This document shows positions 1 through 10,799 of a DNA stretch of 64,000 nucleotides, in pieces (position 1 is the stretch's first letter; every line of letters starts with the position of its first letter). The notes under the pieces were generated by a model. That model was not told where the DNA came from, made no database searches, and saw nothing but the letters and a program-made list of their open reading frames with translations. Both the position numbers and the translations under genes were made by a program. This stretch comes from Pipra filicauda (lineage: Eukaryota > Chordata > Aves > Passeriformes > Pipridae), in NCBI RefSeq assembly GCF_003945595.2, contig NW_024103729.1, forward strand, positions 802,950-866,949. The letters run 5' to 3'.

Positions 1-122
1 TCCTTTGTCACCAGTTTATGGCATTTTGACACCATGATTATTTCTGTACGGATTAATCGACTCATCCTGGAAACCAACAGAACCTCAGGATTCAGAACAA
101 GATACTTAAATCATAGTATTTT
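1..122. other. Unassigned flank left of the first CR1
   Basis: This AT-rich sequence precedes the recognisable CR1 homology. It does not resemble the CR1 reverse transcriptase region that would normally lie upstream, so the element appears truncated at its 5' side near position 123. Nothing else is recognised here. Confidence 0.5.
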
Positions 123-508
123 CAGGGGTCGATATTGGGACCGCCACTATTTAAAAAAATTGTTGGTGACATGGACAGTGGGATCGAGTGCACCCTCAGC
201 AAGTTCGCTGATGACTCCGAGCAGTGTGGTGTGGTCAGCACGCTGGAGGGCCTGGACAGGCCTGAGAGATGGGCCCCATCATGAGGATCTCACAAAGTTC
301 AAGGCCAAGTGCAAGGTCCTACACGTCAGTCAGGGCAATCCCAAGCACAAATACAGGCTGGATGGAGACAGGATTGAGAGCAGCCCTGGGGAGAAGGACT
401 CGGGCGTGTTGGTTGATAAGAAGCTCAACATGACCCGTCAATGTGCACTCACAGCCCAGAAAGCCAACACTGTCCTTCTTATGTTGGGGACCCCCGAGCT
501 GGATGCAG
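123..508 (+). mobile_element. CR1 LINE fragment with inverted tail
   Basis: This is a dead fragment of a CR1 non-LTR retrotransposon, covering the C-terminal half of its reverse transcriptase on the plus strand. Recognisable pieces in order are a GSILGP-like region near 126-145, the FADD catalytic box at 204-215 (ttc gct gat gac), a KCKVLH block near 305-325, the PKHKYRL block near 340-360, and [10 protein letters not shown] near 403-432. A stop follows the FADD box in its own frame, and about 20 bases of the usual sequence are missing near 250, so the frame is broken. From 477 the sequence switches to the reverse complement of a CR1 segment that normally lies about 100 bases further on. The 3' untranslated end is absent. 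Identification rests on comparison with the second copy at 32.1 kb and on knowledge of avian CR1. Confidence 0.93.
477..508 (-). mobile_element. Inverted CR1 segment (fold-back junction)
   Basis: Bases 477-508 match, in reverse complement, the segment at about 32,502-32,533 of the second CR1 copy (the part reading gcatccagctcgggggtccc on the sense strand). They directly follow a sense segment that ends in TGTCCT at 471-476. The hexamer TGTCCT is also present at the corresponding point of the inverted segment, so the join carries microhomology. CR1 similarity stops after 508. Confidence 0.85.
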
Positions 509-3500
509 AACTTAATTTCTATTTGAAAGCTGGGAATAGGATGCAAAAAGCCTACAGGATTTTTTTCATTATGTAAATGGTAGGAGAAACTATCAACAGA
601 TCTCACCTGGCTCCTGGCTACCAACAGTTGACCTCAGCCTGCTGAGCCTCTGCTATAAGGTCTTTTCAGGAACACTGAAAAGCAATCAGTCAGATGCAAC
701 CCGTGACTAAATGAAAGAAAAAACAACAAAAAAAAATTAACAACTAGAAACAGTCTTTTTTTAAAATGTACTTTTAAAAAAAGCCTGTCAAAGACCAATT
801 TCAATGTATTGAAAATTAGCAAAATGGAAGAAACTAGGAAGCAGTGTAATGTACATAGTATGTGATAACAACAGAGATGTTGTACCCTGTCTCACTAAGC
901 ACAAAGTTTTCTCCAAAATTCAGAGCATGGAAAATACCAAAGTAGAACCTAAGGAAGAAATCACCTCTACAAGGTGTTATGCACATATAGCTGTGTGATA
1001 CTAACATGAAAGGAAATTGTTAGCTGATCTAGTCTTCACTATAAATGTTAATGGATGCTGTTAGAAACAGTATTTAAGTGTTTAAACCACCTGGAGTTCT
1101 GGTGTCTGAACTCCTATACATTTTTCTAATTTAGAGGAAACAGTTCATACAAGTTTCTGTAACTCTAAGTTACAACATACAGATAATCTGCCTACTTATT
1201 AAATTCTGATGAAATTTAGATTTATTGCCTCTTGACCACTTTTTCAAAAATGTGTCAAGACACAAATACAATTATTTGAATAGGTAATTAACTACATAAC
1301 ACATTCAACAATCACAAGTCAAAACTTTTTTAAAGAGTTTTTTTAACTGTTGAGAATTTTGTGTTTGAGCGTGAGCAGAATTGACTAGAAACAGACTGCA
1401 GACATCTGTAATGGCACAGTCTTGCTACATGGTGAAAAGCACATCATTTTCTGGCTTCTCTGCTAGCACATGCCCCAGCCAAGGCAACATGTCACCACTG
1501 AAAAGCTGCCTGGATCATATGTTTCATTTGGCTGGCAGGCCACATTTCAGAAAATGCAATGTACTGCAGTACTTTACCTATGTATTACTGTTGCCTTTAT
1601 GCACTCTGTGATCACACATATTACATATGAGAACTGGGAAGAACTGAATGTCATTCATCTACATACTGAATAATGCATTCAGAAGCTGAAATTTCCCCCC
1701 TCTTTCTATCAATGCAGAATTCAGTTACCAGCTGCCATCGTACTTCAAAATTAAATTGATGCACTGATCTCCCATTGGTGTTAATATAATTTAGATTACT
1801 AGATTTGGGTTTCAGTTTAAAGGGATTTCTAGACAAGAGCTTCATAACGAGTTTAGGAGTGGTTCCTTTGAAACCAACTAGAGGCCTGAGAAAATGCATT
1901 TTACTCAGGAAAAAAATTGAAAGGCAGTTTCTTTAAGGAAAGTTTGGATGTTAGAATACAAATACCTAAGTCACTGTATTTCTGTAAGGAAGGATGCTCA
2001 CAGCATGGGAGGCTTTGGTCTGCAGACTCAATAGATAAGGAAATCAATTACTTCTTTGCCATATTATTCTCCAATGCTCATGATGATGATATCTTTTGGC
2101 AATGTGCAAGACATAAATGTCACAAAAGATATTGATTCACATTATTTTAATCTCTACTAAAGAAGACAGTATAAGAAAAAAGGCAATATTATGACAGGCA
2201 TCTTAAAACTTTTAGACTTTTAGCAGAAATATAAATTTTCTGACTGTATACTTTCATAGTTTCCTAACACTCACTTGGCAGCAGCAACAAATCTACCAGA
2301 AGGAAAATCACAAGTGCTCACTGGAAGAATTAAAGATTTTTTTACCATGGCATATCTCTCAGAGATAAATATTTATCATCTAGTTTGAAGAAGAACTGCC
2401 TTTTATTTATAATAATTTTATTAATCAACTGAGATTGTTACCATGGCTGCGCTGAAACAAAAATTAACCTTTTTATAGTAAAAAACCTTTGTTTAAAATT
2501 TATTTATTAAAGTTATTAAAATTATAATTATGGGTTGGGATGAAAACAATGGGAAATTTTAAGCTAAGATCTGGCAATTCTGTGTAGCACTGTGCCATGC
2601 TCACTATAAGCATTTGTAAATTGGGCTTGTTTCTTAATTGGTGCAGTGTGCATGGTGTGGTGAGGAACACACTGAGAGAAAACAATCTGTTTTGAATATA
2701 CCTGAACAAAACTGTTAGTTTTGTTTCTTATTCAAATGCAATAGTGAAAAACTCCACATTTGAAGTTGACAAAATATCTCGTTCTATCAAACTAAAATAT
2801 TTTTCCAAATTCTCTGACCCCTTGAACATCAAATTTAGTTAAATGTTATTTTAAAATGTCATAGCAAAATGAAAACTTGAAACATATGGTTTCAAAATGT
2901 CAAAACAAAATCTATTTTATTTTCTGTTACTGAACATTATTTTTACTTTGTTTAGTATAAGCCCCAAAAAGCATTCAAATCATTTTGAATACGGAGCCTG
3001 AAATGGATTATTGTGAGAAATTTTAGCTTCACTAACTGTTTAAATAAATCTACCAGTTTGTTTTTCTGCATTGCATGTTCTCTCAGTCAGGAAAATCTCC
3101 ATGATGTTTATTTTCTGTACCACTCTCTCCATGTCACGAAACATATGTTGTAGGAAACTGATTGAATCTCAGACTGACAGCTGAGATGCTCTTCCAGTTC
3201 TCCGTCATGGAGGAAGATATCTAGCATCTAAGCAGAGAAATTCTTCAGTAATACATTTGGACACTTGCCTTTAGAACTTAACTCTGGGGTTCAGTTTGCC
3301 TGAAATCAGTATTCTGATTTCCTAATAGGTTTGTCTTTTAACTTTTATGGAGGTAGATAATTCTAATCAATATTAATTTCAATTCTTCTGGGAAGCTGTA
3401 TCTTATGCCACTCAACTTATAAATTAATTTCTCCCACTCATTTTATTTTCAAACCTTCTGGCAAAGCTAGAGCTACAGAGAGCATACTCCATTAATATAC

Positions 3501-3983
3501 ATATGTAAACGATTAGATTCTTTACTTTACATCATATAGCACCACTCAATGGTGATTCTTTCTGAACCATTTCTTTCTCACAAGAATTACACAAAGGGCT
3601 GAGGCAGAGCAGGGTATCTTACAGGTGACCTATTAACAGACTTCTCCACAGGGTCACATTACTTTACATTTCATATGAACACTTAATTTTTGTAATCCAA
3701 GAGCTGTTGATTGCTCTGAATTGCAGGTGCTATAGTATCATGATTGCAGTAATTAAAACAATTAGGGTTGAAAGAGGTATCATTAAGTTATTAATATGCA
3801 CAGTCTTTGTTACATGCAGAACACAGAGCTTTTTGACAAGCTGATAGAAGCAAGGGGATAACACTGCAAAAGATTAAAATGACCAATAAGAGCAGAAGTC
3901 AGAAAGACACCTTTTAAGAGAACTGTAAAATTGTTATGTTACCAGTTAAACCAGCAGAGACACTTGGTGATTTTCTCCCCACC
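509..3983. other. AT-rich stretch with no recognised gene
   Basis: About 3.5 kb with only short reading frames in all six registers. No splice-bounded exon, RNA gene or transposon was recognised. Low-complexity A/T runs occur near 720-790. Confidence 0.6.
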
Positions 3984-4006
3984 TTTTTTTTTTTTTTTTT
4001 TTTTTT
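3984..4006. repeat. Poly-T tract, 23 bases
   Basis: An uninterrupted run of 23 T. It could be the poly(A) tail of a minus-strand retrocopy, but the sequence just to its right shows no clear polyadenylation signal or recognisable coding remnant on the minus strand. It is therefore listed only as a homopolymer. Confidence 0.95.
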
Positions 4007-4261
4007 GGAATGTATTACATTAGGATCACTCACTTAGGTGTCTGTATTCTCTTTAATAAGCCCAGATTTTCATCATGACATTTCTTATCCTGGGAAGATA
4101 ATTAAAACAATTCAAACACAAGTGGTTATCCGAAAAATCTTAGGTTGAAGGAAAGTGCTTTAATGTGGTTAAGTTATTCCCTGCTATGGACTGACAAGAG
4201 ATATGGCTTCCAATAATCAAGGTACAAAAGATAAAGCATTTCCTGTTTCACACAGATTGGT

Positions 4262-4295
4262 AGGTATTGGTATCAATACCTTCCACATGGTGGAA
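4262..4295. repeat. Two adjoining small hairpins
   Basis: AGGTATTG at 4262-4269 pairs perfectly with CAATACCT at 4274-4281 around a 4-base loop. TTCCAC at 4281-4286 pairs with GTGGAA at 4290-4295 around a 3-base loop. The two hairpins share base 4281. No function is known. Confidence 0.75.
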
Positions 4296-5514
4296 GATCA
4301 TTGCAGAACATCTCAACAATGACCAGCATACAAACAGTCTAATTAGTGCTTAGTTTGTTCAGTGATCTTTTCAGTACAATGTAAATTAAATTCTTTCCTC
4401 TAGAAGCTGTATTATCTTTCTAAACTTTAGGTTATAAGATCATAATCCTGCTTTATTTCATTTTTTTTATTCCATTTTGTTATCCTGGTTGCATTCTCCT
4501 GTAGTGATTCAAGTAATTTTTTTGCCACAGATTGGAAATTGCCATCAGTAACCAGCGTGTTGATACCTTCTTGTTTCTCTGCATGCACTCTACATCTGGA
4601 AATGCATTTTCCATGCTTGTTCTGGGAATGAAAAAATTGGAAGCAGGCCTAAGAATTCTGCCAAGTTTTCTTGAGAAGAGTTATACAAATATATATGGGT
4701 GACAATGAAAGTTGTTCAGAAAACCTTAGTTTGCACAGCTGTCTACCTGGAATACAGATCTAGTATTTAACGTTGACTTTTATTTTTTTTTTAACCTTGG
4801 TCTGTTCTGAACATTCAGTGTATTCAGCCACCTCACTGCATCAACAATGAACTGAAAACTACTGCATCATAGACTGCTTATAGAAGTAAATATGTCAATT
4901 TATCATCATTTTCATTTTGGTACCAAAAAGGAAAAATATAGATTTTGAATATAGACAAAACAAATAAGGTAGGTAGTGATATGACTGTTTTATGTTGCAC
5001 CCTGTAGGCCACAATTCATGGATATTTTCTTTCTTCATAGATAGCTCTACCGTACACAAAGTTTTCCTTCCAGGCTTCAGATTGCCATATAAAACCTGCT
5101 TGTCTCTGGATAAAACTCAGATTTTAGAATGCGTTAGATGAAGTCATGTTTTCCAAATATTAAGGTAATAATTATGAATTATTTTTAAAGATATCAAATT
5201 GATCTATAATTTTGTGCATGTTGATAGAATGAATTTTTATTAAAATAATTAAGACTATAATAGATGAGGATTAGTAGAACTGAGAAAAAAAATAGAAGAC
5301 AGTAATTTTGAAAACTGGTAAACAGTTTGGTTTTCAAACCAATTGCACTCCTGCTGAAATAAGAGTTTTGTCATTGTCTTCACTGAAAAGAGGATTGTAC
5401 TGCTTATCTGTCAGTAAGACTGTGAGATTCCTGTGAATTGTAGAGAAAGAAAAACTATTTTGAAGGTACTACTAACTTTTGTTCATGAATTAAAGATACT
5501 TCATTATGAAACAC
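4296..5514. other. AT-rich stretch with no recognised feature
   Basis: No coding, RNA or transposon signature was seen. Short A/T homopolymers only. Confidence 0.55.
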
Positions 5515-5640
5515 ACATGGATATGTGTGCATATTTATACATATATCTTATAAACAGGTGTATGTACATACCTATTTAATATATATCTATATAATATAGA
5601 CATGTGTGCATATATTTATCTAATATATTGGTAAGATTGA
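5515..5640. repeat. Degenerate TA/TG-rich low-complexity tract
   Basis: A mixture of atatat, tgtgtgcatat and acatat words without a regular period. It resembles a decayed dinucleotide microsatellite. Confidence 0.7.
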
Positions 5641-7489
5641 TTTATGCGACAATATGAAGACAAAATCACAAATATTTGAATGGACAGAGACAGAAAGAAA
5701 CCAATTAGGATATATTGTGTCTTGAAACTAATTCTATTCTGGACTGGTTTTTGGTAGAGCTACTGACACTGATTATTTCTGACTCAAAAGCTGTGACCTC
5801 CACTGTGTCCTTTTTCTGCTGATCATACTGCATTACAACTGCTACAATAGTCGTATGGAATCTTATAATTTATAAATAGCAAAGTTTTCTAAAGGAGTAC
5901 AATTTTTATGTTTATGTTGCATATTTCTGGGTATCATTTGTTTACTTGCTAATTTTAGGCTATAAGTACTTGCCTTTTTACAGCAATGTCCATGCTAGCT
6001 TCAAAAACTGACTGTTCATGCAAATAAAGCAAAGGGGTTTTGGCCTTTGATGTCAAATGGTACAACTGCTCTTATGATTAGCAAAGGCTTTTAGCCATCT
6101 TGCCTGTCAAAAATGCAAATACCTTTCCTTATACTACCACATAAAAACTCCTCTGTATATTAAAATGCAGTCCAAACCCAAGCCAAACAAAAATTATCAT
6201 AGTTCGGCGGAAGAATCAATGTGATCTGGAAAAGAAATTCCATGTTAGAATTTCAACCATTCTTTTTTCAGTGAAAATTTTTGTAATTCAGTAGTAGTTA
6301 AAAAAGAATTCCTCCTTCCACATACTTAGAAACACATGAAAATGCTGTAATAAAATAACATATTTCCATTTGAGAAGCATCTGTTACTTGAATGTGTTTT
6401 GGAGTGGACTAATTCTGATACATCTGTGGGACTAAAGGGACCATAGACACCTTTCATGTGTATCAAACATCATAAACCTATATAGTAAGAGTAAAGGAAG
6501 AATCAATAACTCAAAAACCTCCAATTCCAGTAAACAAAGTCTTGCAGCACCCTCAAAAATCTTCCCTCAGTCAAACATGTGGCTAGGCAACATTTGACAT
6601 GCCAGCTCATGGAATCAAACTACTCTGAAACGACAGGAAAGTCAGTATTTTACAGCTACTGCCTATGCTATATCACATACTCAGCCAACTGTATTTTGTG
6701 AAAACGGAATGTATTTATAAAAAAAACGTGTTTGCAAACTATAGCAATTTCTGAGAACCTCAAGAACATGCTGCCAAGACAGCATGTATTATGAAATATG
6801 ACCAAGATAATGAAAGATCCAAAGCAGAAAATGACATCCTTTCAACTACTGGAAACCCTTTTCTGCATTAGAAGATGAATCAATTTTCAATTTATGTTGG
6901 CTTTTTTTTTATACAGTTTCTGAGCATGTAATGTTGAATAATGCTAGAATAAAAAAAATGTGTCTGAAAAGAATTTAGTGGTCTACCTTTACCTTGAGGT
7001 GTAATTTTCTACTGAATTGAGGTTCTTAGGATAAACTTTAATCTCTCAACTCTTTATGTGTCATTGACAAGGAGAAGCAAGGAAAGAACAATAAATCCCT
7101 GTTTGTAGACGTAGGATAAAATGAAACTACTCAAGCATTTACCTTACACTACCAAATAGGAACTTCAGTTCCTCGGGACCCATTTTCTGCACCTCTCCCC
7201 CTTACTTATCATGCATTTGTCTGATAATTCACTTTTAGGCCATCTTAGAAAATCACTTCTTACATGAAAGATATTAAAAACCTTGTCCAGATTGAGCTTT
7301 TTTCCCCCTTTATCTGATATAGTATTAAAAAGAATGAATAAGCAAGTTTCAGAGATACTTGGATGGGTATTTAAAAAGACAAATCTGCACTGTAACTTCT
7401 AAATCCTTGTTTGCCTACTGCAGGGGGCAGTCAGAGATATGCATCCCCCTGTTAAGCTGTGAATAGTATATGTATACTTATGGTTTCCA
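5641..7489. other. AT-rich stretch with no recognised feature
   Basis: About 1.85 kb without a recognisable gene or repeat. Two ATGCAAAT octamers occur near 6.02 and 6.11 kb, but this word is expected several times by chance in 64 kb of AT-rich DNA. Confidence 0.55.
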
Positions 7490-7690
7490 TTATCAAAATA
7501 CCTCACAGTCTTTACAGTTCTTGCCTATCCAGCAGAACAGCACTAGTTACCCTCAGCTTGCAGGCAAGGAAATGGGGCCTGAGATTACATGTAATTTATT
7601 CAAGGTCAGAGAGGAAATCTGCATTAAGATTTCAACTCAAGTGTTTTGATCTCTAAAATCCAGCTAATTCAACCATTATACTATCCCTTA
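7490..7690 (-). mobile_element. MIR-like CORE-SINE remnant
   Basis: The plus strand reads as the antisense of a MIR/CORE-SINE. The landmarks appear in the expected order: a 'ggaaatggggcctgag' word near 7567 (for the canonical ggaaactgaggc), 'ttcaaggtcagagaggaa' near 7599 (for ccaaggtcacac), a 'gatttcaactcaagt' word near 7628 (for gattcgaacccag), and an 'aaccattatactatccctt' end near 7671 (for aaccactatgctatcc). Divergence is high, as expected for an ancient SINE. The family assignment is from memory, not from a search. Confidence 0.72.
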
Positions 7691-7867
7691 TCTATGCAGG
7701 CTATAAAGTTGAGCACATCCCTGTGGCACTTTCTGAATTAGAGTGAGAACCCTCAATCTCCTCCATGCACATATACTGCTGGAAAATAAATTACTTTAAG
7801 GTAAATTATTTGATGAGACTAAAATGTTCAAATGCACTGTAACTTGAATGTTATTCTTTACATACAA

Positions 7868-7919
7868 GCCAAAAAACCCCCAAACAAACCAAACTAAAAA
7901 GAAAAAAAAATATATATAC
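7868..7919. repeat. A-rich (CCAAAC)-type low-complexity tract
   Basis: A run of A and C words (ccaaaaaacccccaaacaaa) passes into poly-A and then a short TA run. Similar tracts lie at 33,272 (opposite strand), 53,815 and 56,611. Confidence 0.8.
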
Positions 7920-9939
7920 TCCAAATACTCAAAAGACTCTTGGGTACAAAACTATCCAATATCCAGTTCTGCAGATTTGGGACAGGGACTGACTGGATAC
8001 TGTAAGAATTACAGCATAGCTGACAACTAAAGTAAACACCACAAGGCAATAAGTTGTGATGTCCTTGTGATCTATCCAATTTTATTAAGCCTGTGAGTTT
8101 CCTTCTTATTAGTCTGAGATGAATCAGGACCTTGAGCAAGATGTAGTAGTTTTTTTATAGTCTTCAATTCTTTCTTGGTTCCCTCAGGTTTCCTTGCAGT
8201 TCTTGCAAAAAGGATAATTTTCCCTTCTCAGTACTTTACTGGCCAGCCAACCCCTGGACAGTCTCCATATAAATCTGCCCAAATTCTACAGAGATGTTTT
8301 GCTTTCCTGAATTTTGTGGCCAGATTCTTATTTTTACTGATATTTTCCATCTCTAGGTATCATGGAAAAGAAGTAAGGTTGGAGAAGGGACTCACTTTGC
8401 CTTTGTGGAAAACCCTAAATATGCCTATCAAGCCTCTGGCTTGAACCTCAGAACTCTGTTGTCAGAATGGTAATCTTGCTTTTCCCTCCCTTGGGGGAAC
8501 TTTAGGCAGATCCTTCCAGCCCGGTACTGCTGCCAGAGCCGGGAGCAGGACGTTGTTGCAGACTGTCCTCCAGTGGAGAGGACCAGAACTGACAGCCCTG
8601 AGTTCTGCATGGTAACTTTTCTGACCAATTTACAAACCCCAACCTTTCACAGCAGAAAATTGTGCATTTTATTCTGTATCTCGTTCTATGCCTCTGCAGA
8701 CTGCCAAATTGCAAGGGGCTGCAGCAGAAGGATCACTGACAGAGTTGCAGGGAGCAATTAATTAAATGGTGCCCATTAGGGCACCTTTCAGGAGACTGAA
8801 ACTTTTCAGCTGGATTTTCATTGCACAGAAACATAGAAAATGTCAATGAATTGACATCTATATTATCTATTAGTGTAGAATGAATAAATTTAATGGAGAA
8901 AATATACATTTTAAAATGTATATTTTAAGTATTCTTTTGGTAACTGTAAATAAAAAAATTAAAAATCTATACTACATTTCAGTCTAATTCCAAGCTCCTT
9001 CTCAGTCCATTTGACTTTCTCAGAAGCAGAAGTAATCATAGAGGTTTTACCACTGTAATTGGTGTTGCCTTATAGAAGCACCTGAGACCTACTCTTTCAA
9101 TTTAGATATCCTTTTTGCACATTGATAATAATTTCCAATAATCTCATTCCATTATAAAGAGGCTATCTATTACTCAATTTTTACTCTACTGCATGACAGA
9201 AAAACATGGGGCTTTGCCAAACTAATTAATGCTTTTCTTATCTGGAGTCCCGACAAATTAACAGTGCATGTAAGGGCCTCAGTCTGGCTTCTAACAAACA
9301 GAGAAGGCACAAAGTCATTGTTACAGGGAACAAGAAGAAGAAAAGGAGACTATGAGACAGGAGCTCTATAAAGTATGTCAAATGTCTGGATAAAGCAGAA
9401 AGCATTCTAATATGTTAAGATCAAGAACACTGCCCTCAACTAATCATCCAACTCCAAAAATGAAAAGGTCATCAATTAGAAACACTGCATGTATTTTATC
9501 ATCTTTCATGATAAAGAAGTGGGAGAGAACTACTTCAGGAATTGTGTTAAAACCATCACTCAACCTATTACAAAAAACTATTGATGCAGTTACGTGTCAT
9601 TAGTAGCAATTAGTGAGAGGTTAAATGCTGCATGGTACAGTGATATTGTGCATTAATTGGAAACCACTCATGAGAAAAGAAAACTCTTACAAAATTAGGT
9701 TTTTAATATCAGTATTTCAGAATAACTAGTCAGTCCTTGAGTGGTTAGACTCCTCAAAAAGAAGAGGTATATTTTCGGTGATTTTTTTTTTTAAACTAAT
9801 CTTATTTTATATTTTGTATGTACAAACTTGCAGAATAGAGTGGAAGTAGAATTGTAAGAATAAGGCTCCCCAGTGATCTAGAAGAGAGAAAGGCAATTCA
9901 TTCTGAGACAAGTGGATGGGTGACCAGAGTAAGCCTCTG
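7920..9939. other. Mostly unassigned; GC rises near 8.5-8.75 kb
   Basis: No gene was recognised. At 8,500-8,750 GC content increases and several short frames overlap on both strands, which composition alone explains. A compact hairpin within this stretch is listed separately. Confidence 0.5.
8768..8785. repeat. GC-rich perfect hairpin
   Basis: GGTGCCC at 8768-8774 and GGGCACC at 8779-8785 are exact reverse complements separated by ATTA. The context is AT-rich. No T-run or gene nearby suggests a defined role. Confidence 0.8.
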
Positions 9940-10105
9940 AAATACTGGCCTGGGTTCTGACTCATGACAGTCTTCACCTACTTGCCCTCAAGCAGACATC
10001 TTTTACCTCAATTCTCTACCTATAAAGGAGGATAGGTAGTAAAACCAATTTGAAGAGAATTACTATAAGATGCTGAGGACTGTGCACGCACCTAAGTAGA
10101 TACTG
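9940..10105 (+). mobile_element. MIR-like CORE-SINE remnant
   Basis: The sense landmarks of a MIR-type SINE appear in order: 'ggcctgggttctgactc' near 9947, 'cttcacctacttgccctcaagcag' at the place of the gacttgggcaag...cttaacctc core, 'cctcaattctctacctataaag' for cctcagtttcctcatctgtaaa, then 'ggaggatagg'. The 3' part shows 'tactataagatgctgaggac', which resembles the degraded CORE-SINE tail. Divergence is high. Confidence 0.55.
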
Positions 10106-10659
10106 CAAGCAGAAAATGCCTATAAACCTACTTCAGAGGATCATTCATTCTAATCAACTCTGCTGTGAGAGCTGTAGCCCTCAGGAAAGAGGAGAGGTAC
10201 AGAGCTTAGTTGGCTAATGAAGGAATGCCCTGCAGCCTGGCTGCCAGGGCACTGCAGTGCAGAGCAGGCTGACTGACACGGTTCAGTCGATCACTGCATA
10301 AGGACACAAGAACAGTTCTTCTGGGACAGATAAAGGTACCTCTCCTCCAGCATTTTGGTCCAAATGTTGGCCAAAGAGTGGATATTTGCAAAGCAAATAG
10401 ACAGCAATATTTTTCGCAGAATACCCTTCCACAAATGTGAACTGAAGTTTCCTAAACTAAGCAATGAATCTGAATGATGAACAAATTGCACCTGTTTCAC
10501 ACATAACAAATCTTTACCTGAGACAGGCTGTTGTCACTGTACTTCACTAAAAAATAGCGTGCAGGAGTGCTAGCCTAAGATGAACCTGAAGTGGGTCTAA
10601 CCTCAGCCTAGGATGTTACCCTAACACCTGGGAAACTTAACATAACAGAAACTTTTGCT

Positions 10660-10790
10660 ATGGTCTCACGGAAGTAACTCAGCTCTCATGTAAATGGACT
10701 TAGGCATTTATCTCCATCATCACATCCTGGCTGGTAAAATAGGGATAATACTAATACTGTACCCAACTGATATGAGGTGCCCTAATGTGA
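10660..10790 (+). mobile_element. Possible MIR-like SINE remnant
   Basis: The words 'ggacttaggcatttatctcc' and, further on, 'ggtaaaatagggataatact' (10,734-10,753) match the MIR segment cctcagtttcctcatctgtaaaa followed by tggggataataata. The rest is poorly preserved, so the limits are uncertain. Confidence 0.45.
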
Positions 10791-10799
10791 GGAAGTATA

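Noticed and set aside
34..576. 180-codon plus-strand frame
   Set aside because: It runs across CR1 reverse transcriptase sequence in mixed registers and through the inverted segment, so it is transposon debris, not a host gene.
319..624. 101-codon minus-strand frame
   Set aside because: Antisense shadow of the same CR1 fragment.
3984..4006. Poly-T as the tail of a minus-strand processed pseudogene
   Set aside because: No polyadenylation signal at the right distance and no coding remnant to its right.
6010..6120. Paired ATGCAAAT octamers as a POU-factor enhancer
   Set aside because: This 8-mer is expected several times in 64 kb of AT-rich DNA, and no other supporting motif was seen.
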